Positions 28,230 through 37,827 are shown, counted from the first letter of the stretch. The stretch: 64,000 nt of DNA from Escherichia coli (GCF_011881725.1 NZ_JAATUR010000007.1:51797-115796); one strand, 5' to 3'. The notes: generated by a model from the sequence alone, not told the origin. Translations and numbers: made by a program.

Positions 28230-28748
28230 ATGAATACCGATGCAATTGAGTCGATGGTCAGGGATGTGTTGAACCGCATGAACAGTCTACAGGGTACAAC
28301 TCCTGTTCCTGCGGCCACCAACTCGTCAATTCAGAATGCCAAAGTGACGGATTATCCGCTGGCAAATAAACACCCAGAATGGGTCAAAACCGCGACCAAC
28401 AAAACACTTGATGATTTCACTCTGGAAAATGTGCTCAGCGATAAAGTCACCGCCCAGGATATGCGCATAACCCCTGAAACATTGCGTATTCAGGCCGCGA
28501 TTGCCAGAGATGCTGGTCGTGATCGCCTGGCGATGAATTTTGAACGCGCCGCCGAGCTTACTTCTGTGCCTGATGATCGCATCCTTGAAATCTACAATGC
28601 GTTACGCCCTTATCGTTCAACTAAGCAAGAACTTATTGCCATTGCTGACGATCTTGAACGTCGTTATCAAGCCAAAATTTGCGCTGCATTTGTCCGCGAA
28701 GCCGCAGAACTCTATGTCGAGCGTAAAAAACTAAAAGGCGACGATTAA
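28230..28748 (+). CDS. pduE: PduE, propanediol dehydratase small subunit
   Basis: Encodes 172 residues, one less than recalled for Salmonella. An amphipathic N-terminus (TDAIESMVRDVLNRMNSL) resembles other Pdu targeting helices. The conserved core includes DYPLANKHPEWVKT and LRPYRSTKQEL. It completes the dehydratase and lies 14 bases after pduD with an AAAGGAAA ribosome site. Confidence 0.96.
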   Translation: MNTDAIESMVRDVLNRMNSLQGTTPVPAATNSSIQNAKVTDYPLANKHPEWVKTATNKTLDDFTLENVLSDKVTAQDMRITPETLRIQAAIARDAGRDRLAMNFERAAELTSVPDDRILEIYNALRPYRSTKQELIAIADDLERRYQAKICAAFVREAAELYVERKKLKGDD

Positions 28749-28757
28749 GGACGAACT

Positions 28758-30590
28758 ATGCGATATATAGCAGGCATTGATATCGGCAATTCATCTACAG
28801 AAGTTGCGCTGACGACGCTCAGTGCATCTGGTGAATTGTCGTTTGTGAGCAGCGCCCTGGCAGAAACTACCGGAATAAAAGGTACGTTGCGTAACGTACA
28901 TGGTATTCAGGAGGCGCTCGCACAGGCAACAAAAAAAGTCGGCATCAATGTCAGCGATATTTCGCTTATTCGTATCAACGAAGCAACACCAGTCATTGGT
29001 GATGTGGCGATGGAAACCATTACGGAAACCATCATCACTGAATCAACCATGATTGGTCACAACCCGAAAACTCCAGGTGGAGTGGGGCTGGGCGTAGGAC
29101 TCACCATCACTCCGCAAGAGTTATTAACACGCCCAGCGGACACACCGTACATTCTGGTCGTGTCATCGGTATTTGATTTTGCCGATATCGCGACCATGAT
29201 AAACGCCTCCGTGCGCGCCGGATATCAGCTGACGGGTGTTATTCTGCAACGCGATGATGGCGTGCTGGTCAGTAACCGCCTGGAAATCCCTTTACCCATT
29301 GTTGATGAAGTCCTCTACATCGATCGTATTCCGCTCGGCATGCTGGCCGCTATTGAAGTCGCCGTTCCCGGGAAAGTTATCGAAACCCTGTCTAATCCGT
29401 ATGGGATCGCCACTGTTTTCGCCCTCAATGCTGAAGAAACTAAAAATATCGTTCCTGTCGCACGGGCACTAATCGGTAACCGTTCAGCGGTGGTAGTGAA
29501 AACACCTTCTGGTGACGTTAAAGCCCGTTCGATACCCGCAGGAAACATCGAACTGCTTTCTGCCGGTCGCACAATTCGAGTCGATGTTGCTGCAGGTGCC
29601 GACGCCATTATGAAAGCAGTCGGTGAATGCCCAAAACTGGAAAACGTGACGGGCGAATCGGGCACCAACATCGGTGGAATGCTGGAACACGTTCGCCAGA
29701 CCATGGCAGAACTGACCAACAAACCCAGCAACGAAATTTTTATTCAGGATTTGCTGGCGATAGATACCTCCGTTCCCGTCAGCGTAACTGGAGGCATGGC
29801 CGGCGAATTTTCACTGGAACAGGCAGTGGGTATCGCCTCCATGGTGAAATCCGACCGTCTGCAAATGGCAATGATCGCCAGTGAAATTAAGCAAAAACTG
29901 CATATTGATGTTCAGGTCGGAGGCGCAGAAGCAGAAGCCGCTATTCAGGGTGCTTTAACTACTCCTGGAACCACTCGCCCACTGGCGATTCTGGACTTGG
30001 GCGCAGGTTCTACTGATGCCTCCATCATCAATCAAAAAGGAGAAATAGTCGCCACTCACCTTGCGGGAGCAGGCGACATGGTAACAATGATTATCGCCCG
30101 GGAACTGGGCTTAAATGATCGTTATCTGGCTGAAGAAATTAAAAAGTACCCGTTGGCTAAAGTCGAAAGCCTGTTCCACTTACGCCATGAAGACGGCAGT
30201 GTTCAGTTCTTCCCGACGCCACTATCCCCCCATGTATTTGCCCGCGTTTGTGTGGTGAAACCTGACGAACTGGTGCCCATTCCCGGTGATCTGACACTGG
30301 AAAAAGTACGCGCCATTCGTCGCAGTGCGAAAGAGCGCGTTTTCGTAACCAATGCCCTGCGCGCACTACGTCAGGTGAGTCCTGGTGGAAATATTCGCGA
30401 TATCCCGTTCGTCGTGCTGGTGGGTGGCTCTTCGCTGGATTTCGAAGTACCACAGTTAGTCACCGATGCGTTGGCGCATTATCGACTGGTCGCCGGACGC
30501 GGGAATATCCGAGGTAGCGAAGGTCCGCGCAATGCGGTAGCTACCGGGCTACTCATTTCCTGGCACAAGGAGACGGCACATGGAAAGTAA
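28758..30590 (+). CDS. pduG: PduG, diol dehydratase reactivase large subunit
   Basis: Encodes 610 residues. An ATP-dependent chaperone of the actin/Hsp70 fold that releases damaged cobalamin from inactivated dehydratase. The N-terminal phosphate-binding MRYIAGIDIGNSSTEVAL and a second ILDLGAGSTDASII near residue 413 are the ATPase signatures; VGGSSLDFEVP lies near the C-terminus. The pduH frame starts 11 bases before its end. With pduO adenosyltransferase lost (see 32240-32526), this reactivase depends on another enzyme to supply adenosylcobalamin. Confidence 0.96.
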   Translation: MRYIAGIDIGNSSTEVALTTLSASGELSFVSSALAETTGIKGTLRNVHGIQEALAQATKKVGINVSDISLIRINEATPVIGDVAMETITETIITESTMIGHNPKTPGGVGLGVGLTITPQELLTRPADTPYILVVSSVFDFADIATMINASVRAGYQLTGVILQRDDGVLVSNRLEIPLPIVDEVLYIDRIPLGMLAAIEVAVPGKVIETLSNPYGIATVFALNAEETKNIVPVARALIGNRSAVVVKTPSGDVKARSIPAGNIELLSAGRTIRVDVAAGADAIMKAVGECPKLENVTGESGTNIGGMLEHVRQTMAELTNKPSNEIFIQDLLAIDTSVPVSVTGGMAGEFSLEQAVGIASMVKSDRLQMAMIASEIKQKLHIDVQVGGAEAEAAIQGALTTPGTTRPLAILDLGAGSTDASIINQKGEIVATHLAGAGDMVTMIIARELGLNDRYLAEEIKKYPLAKVESLFHLRHEDGSVQFFPTPLSPHVFARVCVVKPDELVPIPGDLTLEKVRAIRRSAKERVFVTNALRALRQVSPGGNIRDIPFVVLVGGSSLDFEVPQLVTDALAHYRLVAGRGNIRGSEGPRNAVATGLLISWHKETAHGK

Positions 30591-30930
30591 AGAACATGTA
30601 CCAGCCATTGTCGTCATAAAAATCGGTGACTGTATCAATACATGGAATGAGGTGCTTCTTGGCATTGAAGAGGAAGGTATTCCCTTTCTCATTCAACACA
30701 TTCCGACAGGTGAAGTTATCGATAGCGCCTGGCAGGCTGCTCGTCAGTCACCCCTGTTGGTAGGCATTGCCTGCAACCGGGAAAAACTGATTGTGCATTA
30801 CAAAAACTTACCGGCATCAGCGCCACTGTTTACGTTGATGTATCAACAAGATAACCATGCCCGGCGTAGCATCGGCAATAACGCCGCCCGCCTGGTAAAA
30901 GGGATTCCCTTCCGGGAATACCTCTCATAA
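30580..30930 (+). CDS. pduH: PduH, diol dehydratase reactivase small subunit
   Basis: Encodes 116 residues. Resembles the beta subunit of the dehydratase ([34 protein letters not shown]), which it replaces when the complex is opened for cofactor exchange. Translation is coupled to pduG through an 11-base overlap. Confidence 0.94.
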   Translation: MESKEHVPAIVVIKIGDCINTWNEVLLGIEEEGIPFLIQHIPTGEVIDSAWQAARQSPLLVGIACNREKLIVHYKNLPASAPLFTLMYQQDNHARRSIGNNAARLVKGIPFREYLS

Positions 30931-30949
30931 TCCACAGGAGAAACACAGT

Positions 30950-31225
30950 ATGAACAATGCACTAGGACTGGTTGAAACAAAAGGGTTAGTTGGCGCAATT
31001 GAGGCTGCGGATGCCATGGTTAAATCCGCCAACGTGCAACTGGTTGGCTATGAAAAGATTGGTTCGGGTCTGATTACGGTGATGGTCCGCGGTGATGTTG
31101 GCGCAGTAAAAGCCGCCGTTGATGCCGGGAGCGCCGCTGCAAGTGCTGTTGGCGAAGTGAAATCCTGCCATGTCATCCCGCGCCCACACAGTGATGTTGA
31201 GGCCATTTTACCTAAATCTGCATAA
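30950..31225 (+). CDS. pduJ: PduJ, hexameric microcompartment shell protein
   Basis: Encodes 91 residues, one BMC domain nearly the same as PduA over the first 80 residues ([25 protein letters not shown]), with a shorter tail (AILPKSA). It is the most abundant facet protein in Salmonella and can take over the propanediol pore role of PduA when expressed from the first position. Preceded by CAGGAG. Confidence 0.96.
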   Translation: MNNALGLVETKGLVGAIEAADAMVKSANVQLVGYEKIGSGLITVMVRGDVGAVKAAVDAGSAAASAVGEVKSCHVIPRPHSDVEAILPKSA

Positions 31226-31248
31226 ACCCATTCGCTAAGGAGCACAGC

Positions 31249-31671
31249 GTGAAGCAATCACTGGGATTACTTGAAGTCAGTGGTCTGGCCCTCGCCATCA
31301 GTTGCGCAGACGCTATGGCAAAAGCCGCGTCCATCACGCTGGTTGGCCTTGAGAAGACCAATGGCTCAGGCTGGACGCTCATTAAAATCACCGGTGATGT
31401 CGCCTCAGTTAATGCGGCGATCGCGACGGGAGCCAGTTTCGCCAGACAGCGAAATGGCCTTGTCGCGCAGAAAGTGATTGCCCGCCCGGGAGAGGGAATA
31501 CTGCCTCGTACAACAGAAGTATTGAGTGTAACGGTGGCAGCGAGCGAAACACCAGCAACAACAGTCACACTCGAAATTATCAGTTGTAATTTGTGTCTTG
31601 ATCCAGCATGCCCACGGCAAAAAGGCGAGCCCCGGTCACTTTGCCTGCATTCAGATAAGCGAGGGGAATAG
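31249..31671 (+). CDS. pduK: PduK, BMC shell protein with C-terminal iron-sulfur-type Cys cluster
   Basis: Encodes 140 residues, about 20 fewer than Salmonella PduK. One BMC domain (residues about 1-90, LGLLEVSGLALAISCADAMAKAAS) is followed by a Thr/Val-rich linker and a Cys motif CNLCLDPACPRQ...SLC that could bind a metal or Fe-S centre. Minor shell component whose exact role is unclear. The linker is where the length differs. Confidence 0.92.
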   Translation: MKQSLGLLEVSGLALAISCADAMAKAASITLVGLEKTNGSGWTLIKITGDVASVNAAIATGASFARQRNGLVAQKVIARPGEGILPRTTEVLSVTVAASETPATTVTLEIISCNLCLDPACPRQKGEPRSLCLHSDKRGE

Positions 31672-31673
31672 CA

Positions 31674-32243
31674 ATGGATAAAAAAACTTTGCAGGAAACA
31701 GTTAGCCTGGTTCTGGATGAGATGCGCGAGCGCCCTATTCCTCTGGGCGTCTCCAGCCGTCATATACATCTTTCAACGGCGGATTATGCACACCTTTTTC
31801 CTGAACAACCGATCAGCGAGAAAAAGTCGTTATTGCAGCCGGGTCAATTCGCTGCTGAACAGGTTATTACGCTGGTGGGACCAAAGGGCAAATTGCACAA
31901 CGTTCGCTTGTTGGGACCGCTACGTAACGCAAGCCAGGTGGAGATTTCCCGGACTGACGCCAGAACATTAGGGATCGCCGCTCCGCTACGCATGTCAGGC
32001 GATCTCAGCGGTACACCAGGGATTCGTCTGATAAGCCCGTTTGCGGAACTGGAAATAGCATCAGGCGTAATTGTCGCGCAACGGCATATCCATATGTCTC
32101 CGCTTGATGCCCTGATTTATGGCGTTACACATGGCGATAAAGTGGCGGTCGCCATTGAAGGTGATGTGCGACGACTGATATTCGATAACGTTGCAGTTCG
32201 CGTCTCACCGGATATGCGTCTTGAAATGCATATTGATACCTGA
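31674..32243 (+). CDS. pduL: PduL, phosphotransacylase, C-terminally truncated
   Basis: Encodes 189 residues against 210 in Salmonella (recalled). The two zinc-binding HxH motifs (His30/His32 in SSRHIHLS, His138/His140 in QRHIHMS) and the encapsulation helix at the start (KKTLQETVSLVLDEM) are intact. PduL makes propionyl-phosphate from propionyl-CoA and returns CoA inside the shell. The match runs to MRLEMHIDT and then stops at a TGA created by a deletion junction, with loss of the last 20 or so residues. The lost tail lies beyond the catalytic repeat, so activity may survive. Confidence 0.9.
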   Translation: MDKKTLQETVSLVLDEMRERPIPLGVSSRHIHLSTADYAHLFPEQPISEKKSLLQPGQFAAEQVITLVGPKGKLHNVRLLGPLRNASQVEISRTDARTLGIAAPLRMSGDLSGTPGIRLISPFAELEIASGVIVAQRHIHMSPLDALIYGVTHGDKVAVAIEGDVRRLIFDNVAVRVSPDMRLEMHIDT

Positions 32244-32526
32244 TGCACTGCTGGTCAGTAGTGAACTGGCTCCGAAAAAAGCCTGGACCGCCGTGGCAAT
32301 GAAAACAGCAACGCACAAACTTGCAAACGCCGTGCAACCCGGGGCGCCACTTTACGGGCTGGAAAGCCATATGCAAGGCAAAGTCGTGACGTTTGGTGGC
32401 GGTTTTCCCCTCTGGCGTGACGGAATATTGCTTGGAGGACTGGGCATTAGCGGCGGTAGCGTTGAACAAGACATGGATATTGCCCAAAGCGCAATGAAGG
32501 CAATTAACGTGGGAATAAACCAATGA
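32240..32526 (+). pseudogene. pduO: 3' fragment of pduO (ATP:cob(I)alamin adenosyltransferase), HbpS-like domain only
   Basis: An open frame of 95 codons beginning abruptly at PDALLVSSELAPKKAWTAVA and ending in an ATGA overlap with pduP. It matches the last third of Salmonella PduO (336 aa, recalled), including VQPGAPLYGLESHMQGKVV and GGLGISGGSVEQDMDIA, which is the heme-binding GlcG/HbpS-type domain. The whole N-terminal adenosyltransferase domain is gone and the frame has no proper start codon after pduL. The junction lies within the last codons of pduL. The deletion also removed pduM and pduN, which lie between pduL and pduO in Salmonella. Confidence 0.9.
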
Positions 32527-33908
32527 ATAACTCTGAATTAGAAACACTGATCCGCAATATTCTGCGCGAGCAGCTTGTCCCCGCTATGGCACAAACACAA
32601 AAGAACAGTATTTTCCAGACTGTCGATGAAGCTGTCGGCGCTGCACACCAGGCCTTTTTGCGCTTTCAACAGTGCCCGCTTAAAACCCGCAGCGCCATTA
32701 TCAGCGCCATTCGCGACGAATTAACGCCCCGCCTTACCGAACTGGCAGAAGAAAGTGCCAAAGAAACGGGGATGGGGAATAAAGAAGATAAGTATCTAAA
32801 AAACAAAGCGGCGCTTGATAACACGCCAGGAATTGAAGATTTAACCACCACTGCGCTCACCGGTGATGGTGGTATGGTTTTGTTTGAATACTCCCCGTTT
32901 GGGGTTATTGGCTCAGTCACGCCAAGTACTAATCCCACGGAAACCATCATCAACAACAGCATCAGCATGTTGGCGGCAGGCAATAGCGTCTACTTCAGTC
33001 CTCACCCGGGGGCCAAAAACGTATCGCTCAAACTGATCGCCATAATCGAAGAGATCGCGTTTCGCTGTAGTGGTATTCATAACCTGATCGTTACCGTATC
33101 TGAACCGACCTTTGCTGCCACCGAACAGATGATGGCGCACCCTAAAATCAGCGTTCTGGCGATTACCGGAGGTCCAGGTATCGTCGCAATGGGAATGAAA
33201 AGTGGCAAGAAAGTGATTGGTGCCGGTGCGGGTAACCCTCCCTGCATCGTCGATGAAACGGCGGATATTGTGAAAGCTGCCGAGGACATCATCAACGGAG
33301 CCTCATTTGATTACAACTTGCCGTGTATCGCTGAAAAAAGTCTGATTGTCGTGACGTCAGTGGCAGATTCTTTAATTCAGCAGATGCAAAACTTTGGCGC
33401 CCTTCTTCTTAACCATGAACAAACGGAAAAATTGCGTGCCGTTTGCCTGCCAGACGGTGTTGCCAACAAAAATCTGGTCGGCAAAAGCCCATCAAACTTG
33501 CTGGAAGCCGCAGGACTACCATTGCCCGCAAAAGAGCCTCGTTTACTGATTACCGTTGTCGCCCCCGATGATAGTTGGGTGACCTGCGAACAGCTGATGC
33601 CATTGTTACCCATTGTGAAGGTCAACGATTTTGACAGCGCCCTCACACTGGCGCTGAAAGTGGAAGACAGTTTACACCACACGGCAATTATGCACTCGCA
33701 GAACGTCTCACAGCTCAACCTTGCCGCGCGCGTTATGCAAACCTCAATCTTTGTCAAAAATGGCCCCTCCTGGGCTGGTATAGGCGTCGGAGGCGAAGGC
33801 TTTACGACTTTCACCATTGCGACACCTACCGGAGAAGGAACAACGTCAGCACGGACTTTTGCCCGCTCACGACGCTGTGTGCTTACCAGCGGCTTTTCCA
33901 TTCGCTAG
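32523..33908 (+). CDS. pduP: PduP, CoA-acylating propionaldehyde dehydrogenase
   Basis: Encodes 461 residues. Residues 1-18 (NNSELETLIRNILREQL) are the classic PduP encapsulation peptide. The aldehyde dehydrogenase domain follows, with the catalytic Cys in FDYNLPCIAEKS near residue 267 and the NAD loop in ITGGPGIVAMGMKSGKKVIGAG. It converts propionaldehyde, NAD+ and CoA to propionyl-CoA. Overlaps the pduO fragment by 4 bases, as in the intact operon. Confidence 0.96.
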   Translation: MNNSELETLIRNILREQLVPAMAQTQKNSIFQTVDEAVGAAHQAFLRFQQCPLKTRSAIISAIRDELTPRLTELAEESAKETGMGNKEDKYLKNKAALDNTPGIEDLTTTALTGDGGMVLFEYSPFGVIGSVTPSTNPTETIINNSISMLAAGNSVYFSPHPGAKNVSLKLIAIIEEIAFRCSGIHNLIVTVSEPTFAATEQMMAHPKISVLAITGGPGIVAMGMKSGKKVIGAGAGNPPCIVDETADIVKAAEDIINGASFDYNLPCIAEKSLIVVTSVADSLIQQMQNFGALLLNHEQTEKLRAVCLPDGVANKNLVGKSPSNLLEAAGLPLPAKEPRLLITVVAPDDSWVTCEQLMPLLPIVKVNDFDSALTLALKVEDSLHHTAIMHSQNVSQLNLAARVMQTSIFVKNGPSWAGIGVGGEGFTTFTIATPTGEGTTSARTFARSRRCVLTSGFSIR

Positions 33909-33918
33909 AGAAACGGAA

Positions 33919-35031
33919 ATGAATACTTTTTCACTGCAGACGCGTTTATACAGCGGACCGGGAAGTCTCAAGGTACTTAGCCGTTTCTCTCATAAACACA
34001 TCTGGATTATTTGCGACGCTTTTCTGGCACGCTCGCCACTGATTGACATGTTATGTCAGGCACTGCCTGACAGTAATCGTCTCAGTATTTTTAGCGAAAT
34101 AACCCCCGACCCAACCATCCAGACCGTGGTGAAAGGCATTGAACAAATGCAAACTTTACGCCCGGATGTCGTTATCGGTTTTGGCGGCGGCTCTGCTCTG
34201 GACGCCGCAAAAGCGATTGTCTGGTTTAGTCGCCAGTGTGCCATTGAGATTGAAACCTGCGTAGCCATTCCCACCACCAGCGGCACCGGTTCGGAAGTGA
34301 CCAGCGTCTGTGTCATCAGCGATCCTGAAAAAGGGATTAAATACCCCCTTTTCGATAATGCGCTTTATCCGGATATCGCTGTCCTCGATCCTTCACTGGT
34401 CGTCAGCATGCCGCCAGCGATAACAGCCAATACAGGGATGGATGTCTTAACCCATGCGCTTGAAGCTTATGTTTCTCCACGTGCCAGTGACTTCACTGAT
34501 GCACTGGTCGAAAAAGCGGCTCAAATTGTTTTTCAATACTTGCCCATAGCAGTAAAGAAAGGCGATTGTCTTGCCACCCGTAGCAAAATGCACAATGCCT
34601 CGACGCTTGCTGGGATGGCCTTTAGTCAGGCCGGGCTGGGGTTAAACCATGCAATTGCTCATCAACTCGGCGGGCAGTTCCATTTGCCACATGGTCTGGC
34701 AAATGCGCTCTTACTCACGGCGGTTATTCGTTTTAATGCTGTCGACCCACGCGCCGCCAAACGCTACGTCCGGCTGGCAAAAAAATGTCATTTATGCCCG
34801 GACAACGCCAATGACACTGCCAGCCTGAATGCACTTGTTCAACATATTGAACAACTTAAAAAAGCGTGTTCAATTTCGACTCTCGCCGATGCTCTGAAAG
34901 AAAAAAAATCACAATGGTCATCACAAATTCCAGCTATGGTTCAGGCTGCGCTAGCGGATGCAACGTTGCGTACCAACCCACGTTCGGCGGATGCCAACAC
35001 CATTGCGGAACTGCTTGAGGAGTTGTTATGA
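33919..35031 (+). CDS. pduQ: PduQ, propanol dehydrogenase (iron-type alcohol dehydrogenase)
   Basis: Encodes 370 residues from MNTFSLQTRLYSGPGSL, the family length. The frame is open 34 codons upstream within pduP but that stretch is out-of-frame pduP sequence. The NAD-binding GFGGGSALDAAKA and the iron-binding HxxxH patterns (GLNHAIAHQLGGQFHLPHGLANA) are present. It reduces propionaldehyde to 1-propanol and so regenerates NAD+ for PduP inside the shell. Confidence 0.96.
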   Translation: MNTFSLQTRLYSGPGSLKVLSRFSHKHIWIICDAFLARSPLIDMLCQALPDSNRLSIFSEITPDPTIQTVVKGIEQMQTLRPDVVIGFGGGSALDAAKAIVWFSRQCAIEIETCVAIPTTSGTGSEVTSVCVISDPEKGIKYPLFDNALYPDIAVLDPSLVVSMPPAITANTGMDVLTHALEAYVSPRASDFTDALVEKAAQIVFQYLPIAVKKGDCLATRSKMHNASTLAGMAFSQAGLGLNHAIAHQLGGQFHLPHGLANALLLTAVIRFNAVDPRAAKRYVRLAKKCHLCPDNANDTASLNALVQHIEQLKKACSISTLADALKEKKSQWSSQIPAMVQAALADATLRTNPRSADANTIAELLEELL

Positions 35032-36371
35032 ACGTCGAGCTAGTATCCTGTGACAGTCAGACAATCCGCGAGCGAGTACAGGCAGCCGGTGTCGTGGGTG
35101 CTGGCGGCGCAGGCTTTCCAACACATATCAAGCTACAAGCGCGAGTTGACACTTTCCTGGTGAATGCTGCGGAATGCGAACCGATGTTAAAAGTGGACCA
35201 GCAGCTAATGGCACAACAAGCCAGTCGCCTGCTTCGTGGTATTCACTACGCGATGAAAGCCACCGGAGCCAGTAGCGGAATCATCGCGCTGAAAGAGAAA
35301 TATCAATCAGCAATAAATGCACTCACACCACTGCTACCGTCCAATATCCGCCTGCATATTTTGCCCGACGTTTATCCCGCAGGAGACGAAGTGCTGACCA
35401 TCTGGATGGCAACTGGGCGCCGTGTTCCTCCAGCCGCGCTACCCGTTAGCGTCGGCGTTGTCGTCAATAACGTCCAGACCGTACTGAATATTGCCAGGGC
35501 CGTTGAGCAACAGTATCCAGTGACGCGCCGTACACTTACCATTAACGGTGCGGTTGCTAAACCAGTAACGGTGACCGTCCCCATCGGCATATCTTTACGT
35601 GAGGTACTGGCGTTGGCGGGAGGCGCAACGGTAGATAATCCCGGTTTTATCAATGGCGGGCCGATGATGGGAAGTTTGATCACATCACTCGACACACCAG
35701 TCAGCAAAACTACTGGCGGATTACTGGTCTTACCCAACTCTCACTCACTGATCCAACGCCGAATGCAGGATGACCGTAGCGTACTTGCCGTCGCGAAAAC
35801 CGTTTGTGAACAATGCCGCTTATGTACTGATCTCTGCCCACGTCATTTAATCGGTCACGAACTGTCGCCACATTTGTTAGTTCGTGCAGTTAACTACCAA
35901 CAGCTCGCTACGCCGCAATTGTTACTGACTGCGCTCACCTGTTCTGAGTGCAACGTCTGCGCCAGCATTGCCTGCCCGGTAGGTATTTCACCAATGCGCA
36001 TCAACCGCCTGCTTAAGCAGGAATTACGCGCTAAAAATCTCCGCTACGAAGGCACCTTAAATCCTGCTGATGCCATGGCAAATTATCGACTGATCCCCGT
36101 AAAACGGCTGGTGGCCAGACTGGGAATATCCCAGTGGTATCAGGATGCGCCATTGACCCAACACGAACCAGAGCCCGAAAAAGTGACGCTATTGTTACGT
36201 CAGCACATCGGTACCAGTGCAATTCCCTGTGTACAAAAAGGCGAGTGCGTTGTTCGTGGGCAATGTGTAGGTCAAATTCCAGATGGCGCATTAGGTGCCC
36301 CGGTTCATGCCAGTATTGATGGCACGATCAGTGATGTAACAGAAAACGCGATTACGATAGTGAGAGGTTAA
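35028..36371 (+). CDS. pduS: PduS, flavin and Fe-S cobalamin reductase
   Basis: Encodes 447 residues. RnfC/SLBB-type protein with [15 protein letters not shown] near the start (nucleotide/flavin binding) and two 4Fe-4S motifs, [12 protein letters not shown] near residue 262 and [13 protein letters not shown] near 305. It reduces cob(III)alamin to cob(II)alamin/cob(I)alamin for PduO. With PduO lost here its partner is missing. Overlaps pduQ by 4 bases. Confidence 0.95.
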   Translation: MNVELVSCDSQTIRERVQAAGVVGAGGAGFPTHIKLQARVDTFLVNAAECEPMLKVDQQLMAQQASRLLRGIHYAMKATGASSGIIALKEKYQSAINALTPLLPSNIRLHILPDVYPAGDEVLTIWMATGRRVPPAALPVSVGVVVNNVQTVLNIARAVEQQYPVTRRTLTINGAVAKPVTVTVPIGISLREVLALAGGATVDNPGFINGGPMMGSLITSLDTPVSKTTGGLLVLPNSHSLIQRRMQDDRSVLAVAKTVCEQCRLCTDLCPRHLIGHELSPHLLVRAVNYQQLATPQLLLTALTCSECNVCASIACPVGISPMRINRLLKQELRAKNLRYEGTLNPADAMANYRLIPVKRLVARLGISQWYQDAPLTQHEPEPEKVTLLLRQHIGTSAIPCVQKGECVVRGQCVGQIPDGALGAPVHASIDGTISDVTENAITIVRG

Positions 36372-36373
36372 CC

Positions 36374-36928
36374 ATGTCGAAAGCGGTTGGTATTTTAGAA
36401 CTTAGCAGTATCGCGAAAGGGATGGAAACCGGCGATGCCATGCTGAAAAGCGCCAATGTTGAATTACTGGTCAGCAAAACACTATGCCCCGGTAAATTTT
36501 TGTTGATGCTCGGTGGCGATGTGGGCGCGGTGCAACAAGCCATCAACAGCGGCACATCCCTTGCAGGTGAAATGCTGGTCGACAGTCTGACTCTACCCAA
36601 TATTCATCCCAGCATCTTGCCTGCTATCAGCGGCCTGAACCATGTTGAACAGCGCCAGGCTGTCGGTGTAGTCGAAACCTGGAGTGTCGCAGCCTGCATC
36701 GACGCTGCCGATTGTGCTGTCAAAGCTGCAAATGTAACTCTCGTTCGCGTACATATGGCTTTTGGCATTGGCGGTAAATGCTACATGGTGGTTGCTGGCG
36801 ATATTTCAGATGTTAATAACGCGGTATCCGTCGCCAGCGAGCGCGCGGGAAAAAAAGGGTTGTTGGTCTATCGCTCAGTGATTGCCCGTCCGCATGAAGC
36901 TATGTGGCGGCAGATGGTGGAGGGATAA
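36374..36928 (+). CDS. pduT: PduT, trimeric tandem-BMC shell protein with pore Fe-S cluster
   Basis: Encodes 184 residues, two BMC domains (about 4-85 and 95-180). Cys38 (SKTLCPGKF), which holds a 4Fe-4S cluster in the trimer pore of Salmonella PduT, is conserved. It is thought to pass electrons, perhaps with PduS, across the shell. Ends in a TAATG overlap with pduU. Confidence 0.95.
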   Translation: MSKAVGILELSSIAKGMETGDAMLKSANVELLVSKTLCPGKFLLMLGGDVGAVQQAINSGTSLAGEMLVDSLTLPNIHPSILPAISGLNHVEQRQAVGVVETWSVAACIDAADCAVKAANVTLVRVHMAFGIGGKCYMVVAGDISDVNNAVSVASERAGKKGLLVYRSVIARPHEAMWRQMVEG

Positions 36929-37278
36929 TGACAACTCAACTCACCACTGAACGGATGATTCAGGAATACGTACCGGGTAAACAGGTTACGCTGGCACATG
37001 TTATTGCGAATCCCGGAAAGGATCTGTTTAAGAAATTAGGTTTACCAGACACCGTTTCTGCCATTGGCATTCTGACGATTACCCCCAGCGAAGCATCTAT
37101 CATCGCGTGTGATATCGCCACAAAATCAGGCGCTGTAGAAATTGGTTTTCTTGATCGTTTTACCGGCGCGGTAGTTCTGACAGGTGATGTTTCTGCTATC
37201 GAATACGCACTTAGCCAGGTTACCCGTACGCTGGGTGAAATGATGCGCTTTACCGCCTGCCCCATTACACGGACCTGA
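36928..37278 (+). CDS. pduU: PduU, circularly permuted BMC shell protein
   Basis: Encodes 116 residues from [30 protein letters not shown]. The N-terminal strands form the small beta-barrel lid over the hexamer pore, and the permuted BMC core follows ([24 protein letters not shown]). An open extension of 8 codons upstream overlaps pduT and is not used. Confidence 0.95.
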   Translation: MTTQLTTERMIQEYVPGKQVTLAHVIANPGKDLFKKLGLPDTVSAIGILTITPSEASIIACDIATKSGAVEIGFLDRFTGAVVLTGDVSAIEYALSQVTRTLGEMMRFTACPITRT

Positions 37279-37282
37279 CACT

Positions 37283-37726
37283 ATGCAACGTATGATGCTC
37301 ATCGGCCCCAGCCAGTGCGGTAAAACGTCACTTACGCAATGTCTGTGCGGGGAGGATATTCATTATCAGAAAACGCAGGCAATCGTCTGGTCACCGGCCA
37401 CCATTGACACACCAGGCGAATACCTCGAAAACCGCAGCCTTTACAGCGCATTATTGGTCAGTGCCTGCGAAGCGGACATTATCGCGCTGGTGCTTAATGC
37501 GGATGCCCCGTGGTCACCGTTTTCGCCAGGCTTTACCTCGTCAATGAACCGTCCGGTCATTGGAATAGTAACCAAAGCAGATTTAGCCAGCATGGAACAA
37601 ATATCTTTGGTGAAATGCTGGTTACGGGAAGCAGGAGCGCACAACGTGTTAGTAACCAGTGTGGTTAATAACATCGGAGTTGTAGAACTTCTTACCTTAT
37701 TGCACACAGAAGAAGCCTGTCGCTAA
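37283..37726 (+). CDS. pduV: PduV, small Ras-like GTPase-type protein of the Pdu compartment
   Basis: Encodes 147 residues. P-loop [10 protein letters not shown] at residues 6-15, DTPGEY and TKAD motifs near residues 36 and 99, as in the EutP/PduV family. In Salmonella it locates to the outside of the microcompartment through its N-terminus and may link it to filaments. Last pdu gene here; pduW and pduX, which follow in Salmonella, are absent, and yeeX comes next, convergent. Confidence 0.94.
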   Translation: MQRMMLIGPSQCGKTSLTQCLCGEDIHYQKTQAIVWSPATIDTPGEYLENRSLYSALLVSACEADIIALVLNADAPWSPFSPGFTSSMNRPVIGIVTKADLASMEQISLVKCWLREAGAHNVLVTSVVNNIGVVELLTLLHTEEACR

Positions 37727-37785
37727 TTTCGGTATGTTATCAGATGGGAATGATGGCTTGTGATGCACAGAAAAGAGTCAATAAT

Positions 37786-37814
37786 CAATGAGGGTTGCCC
37801 GGCAACCCTCATTG
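37786..37814. terminator. Bidirectional hairpin between pduV and yeeX
   Basis: Perfect 14-bp stem CAATGAGGGTTGCC/GGCAACCCTCATTG with a one-base centre; T-rich sequence follows on the minus strand. Confidence 0.75.
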
Positions 37815-37827
37815 CATAAAACAGGAA

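Noticed and set aside
32191..32526. 111-codon frame starting with TTG inside pduL
   Set aside because: The first 17 codons are out-of-frame pduL sequence; the real content is the pduO 3' fragment from about 32240, so it is not a natural gene start.
33817..33918. N-terminal extension of pduQ into pduP
   Set aside because: The extra 34 codons are pduP read in another frame; the ATG at 33919 gives the family length.
24761..37726. Considered whether the compartment is an ethanolamine (eut) type
   Set aside because: PduCDE diol dehydratase, PduG/H reactivase, PduQ, PduS and PocR all match the propanediol locus in order and sequence.
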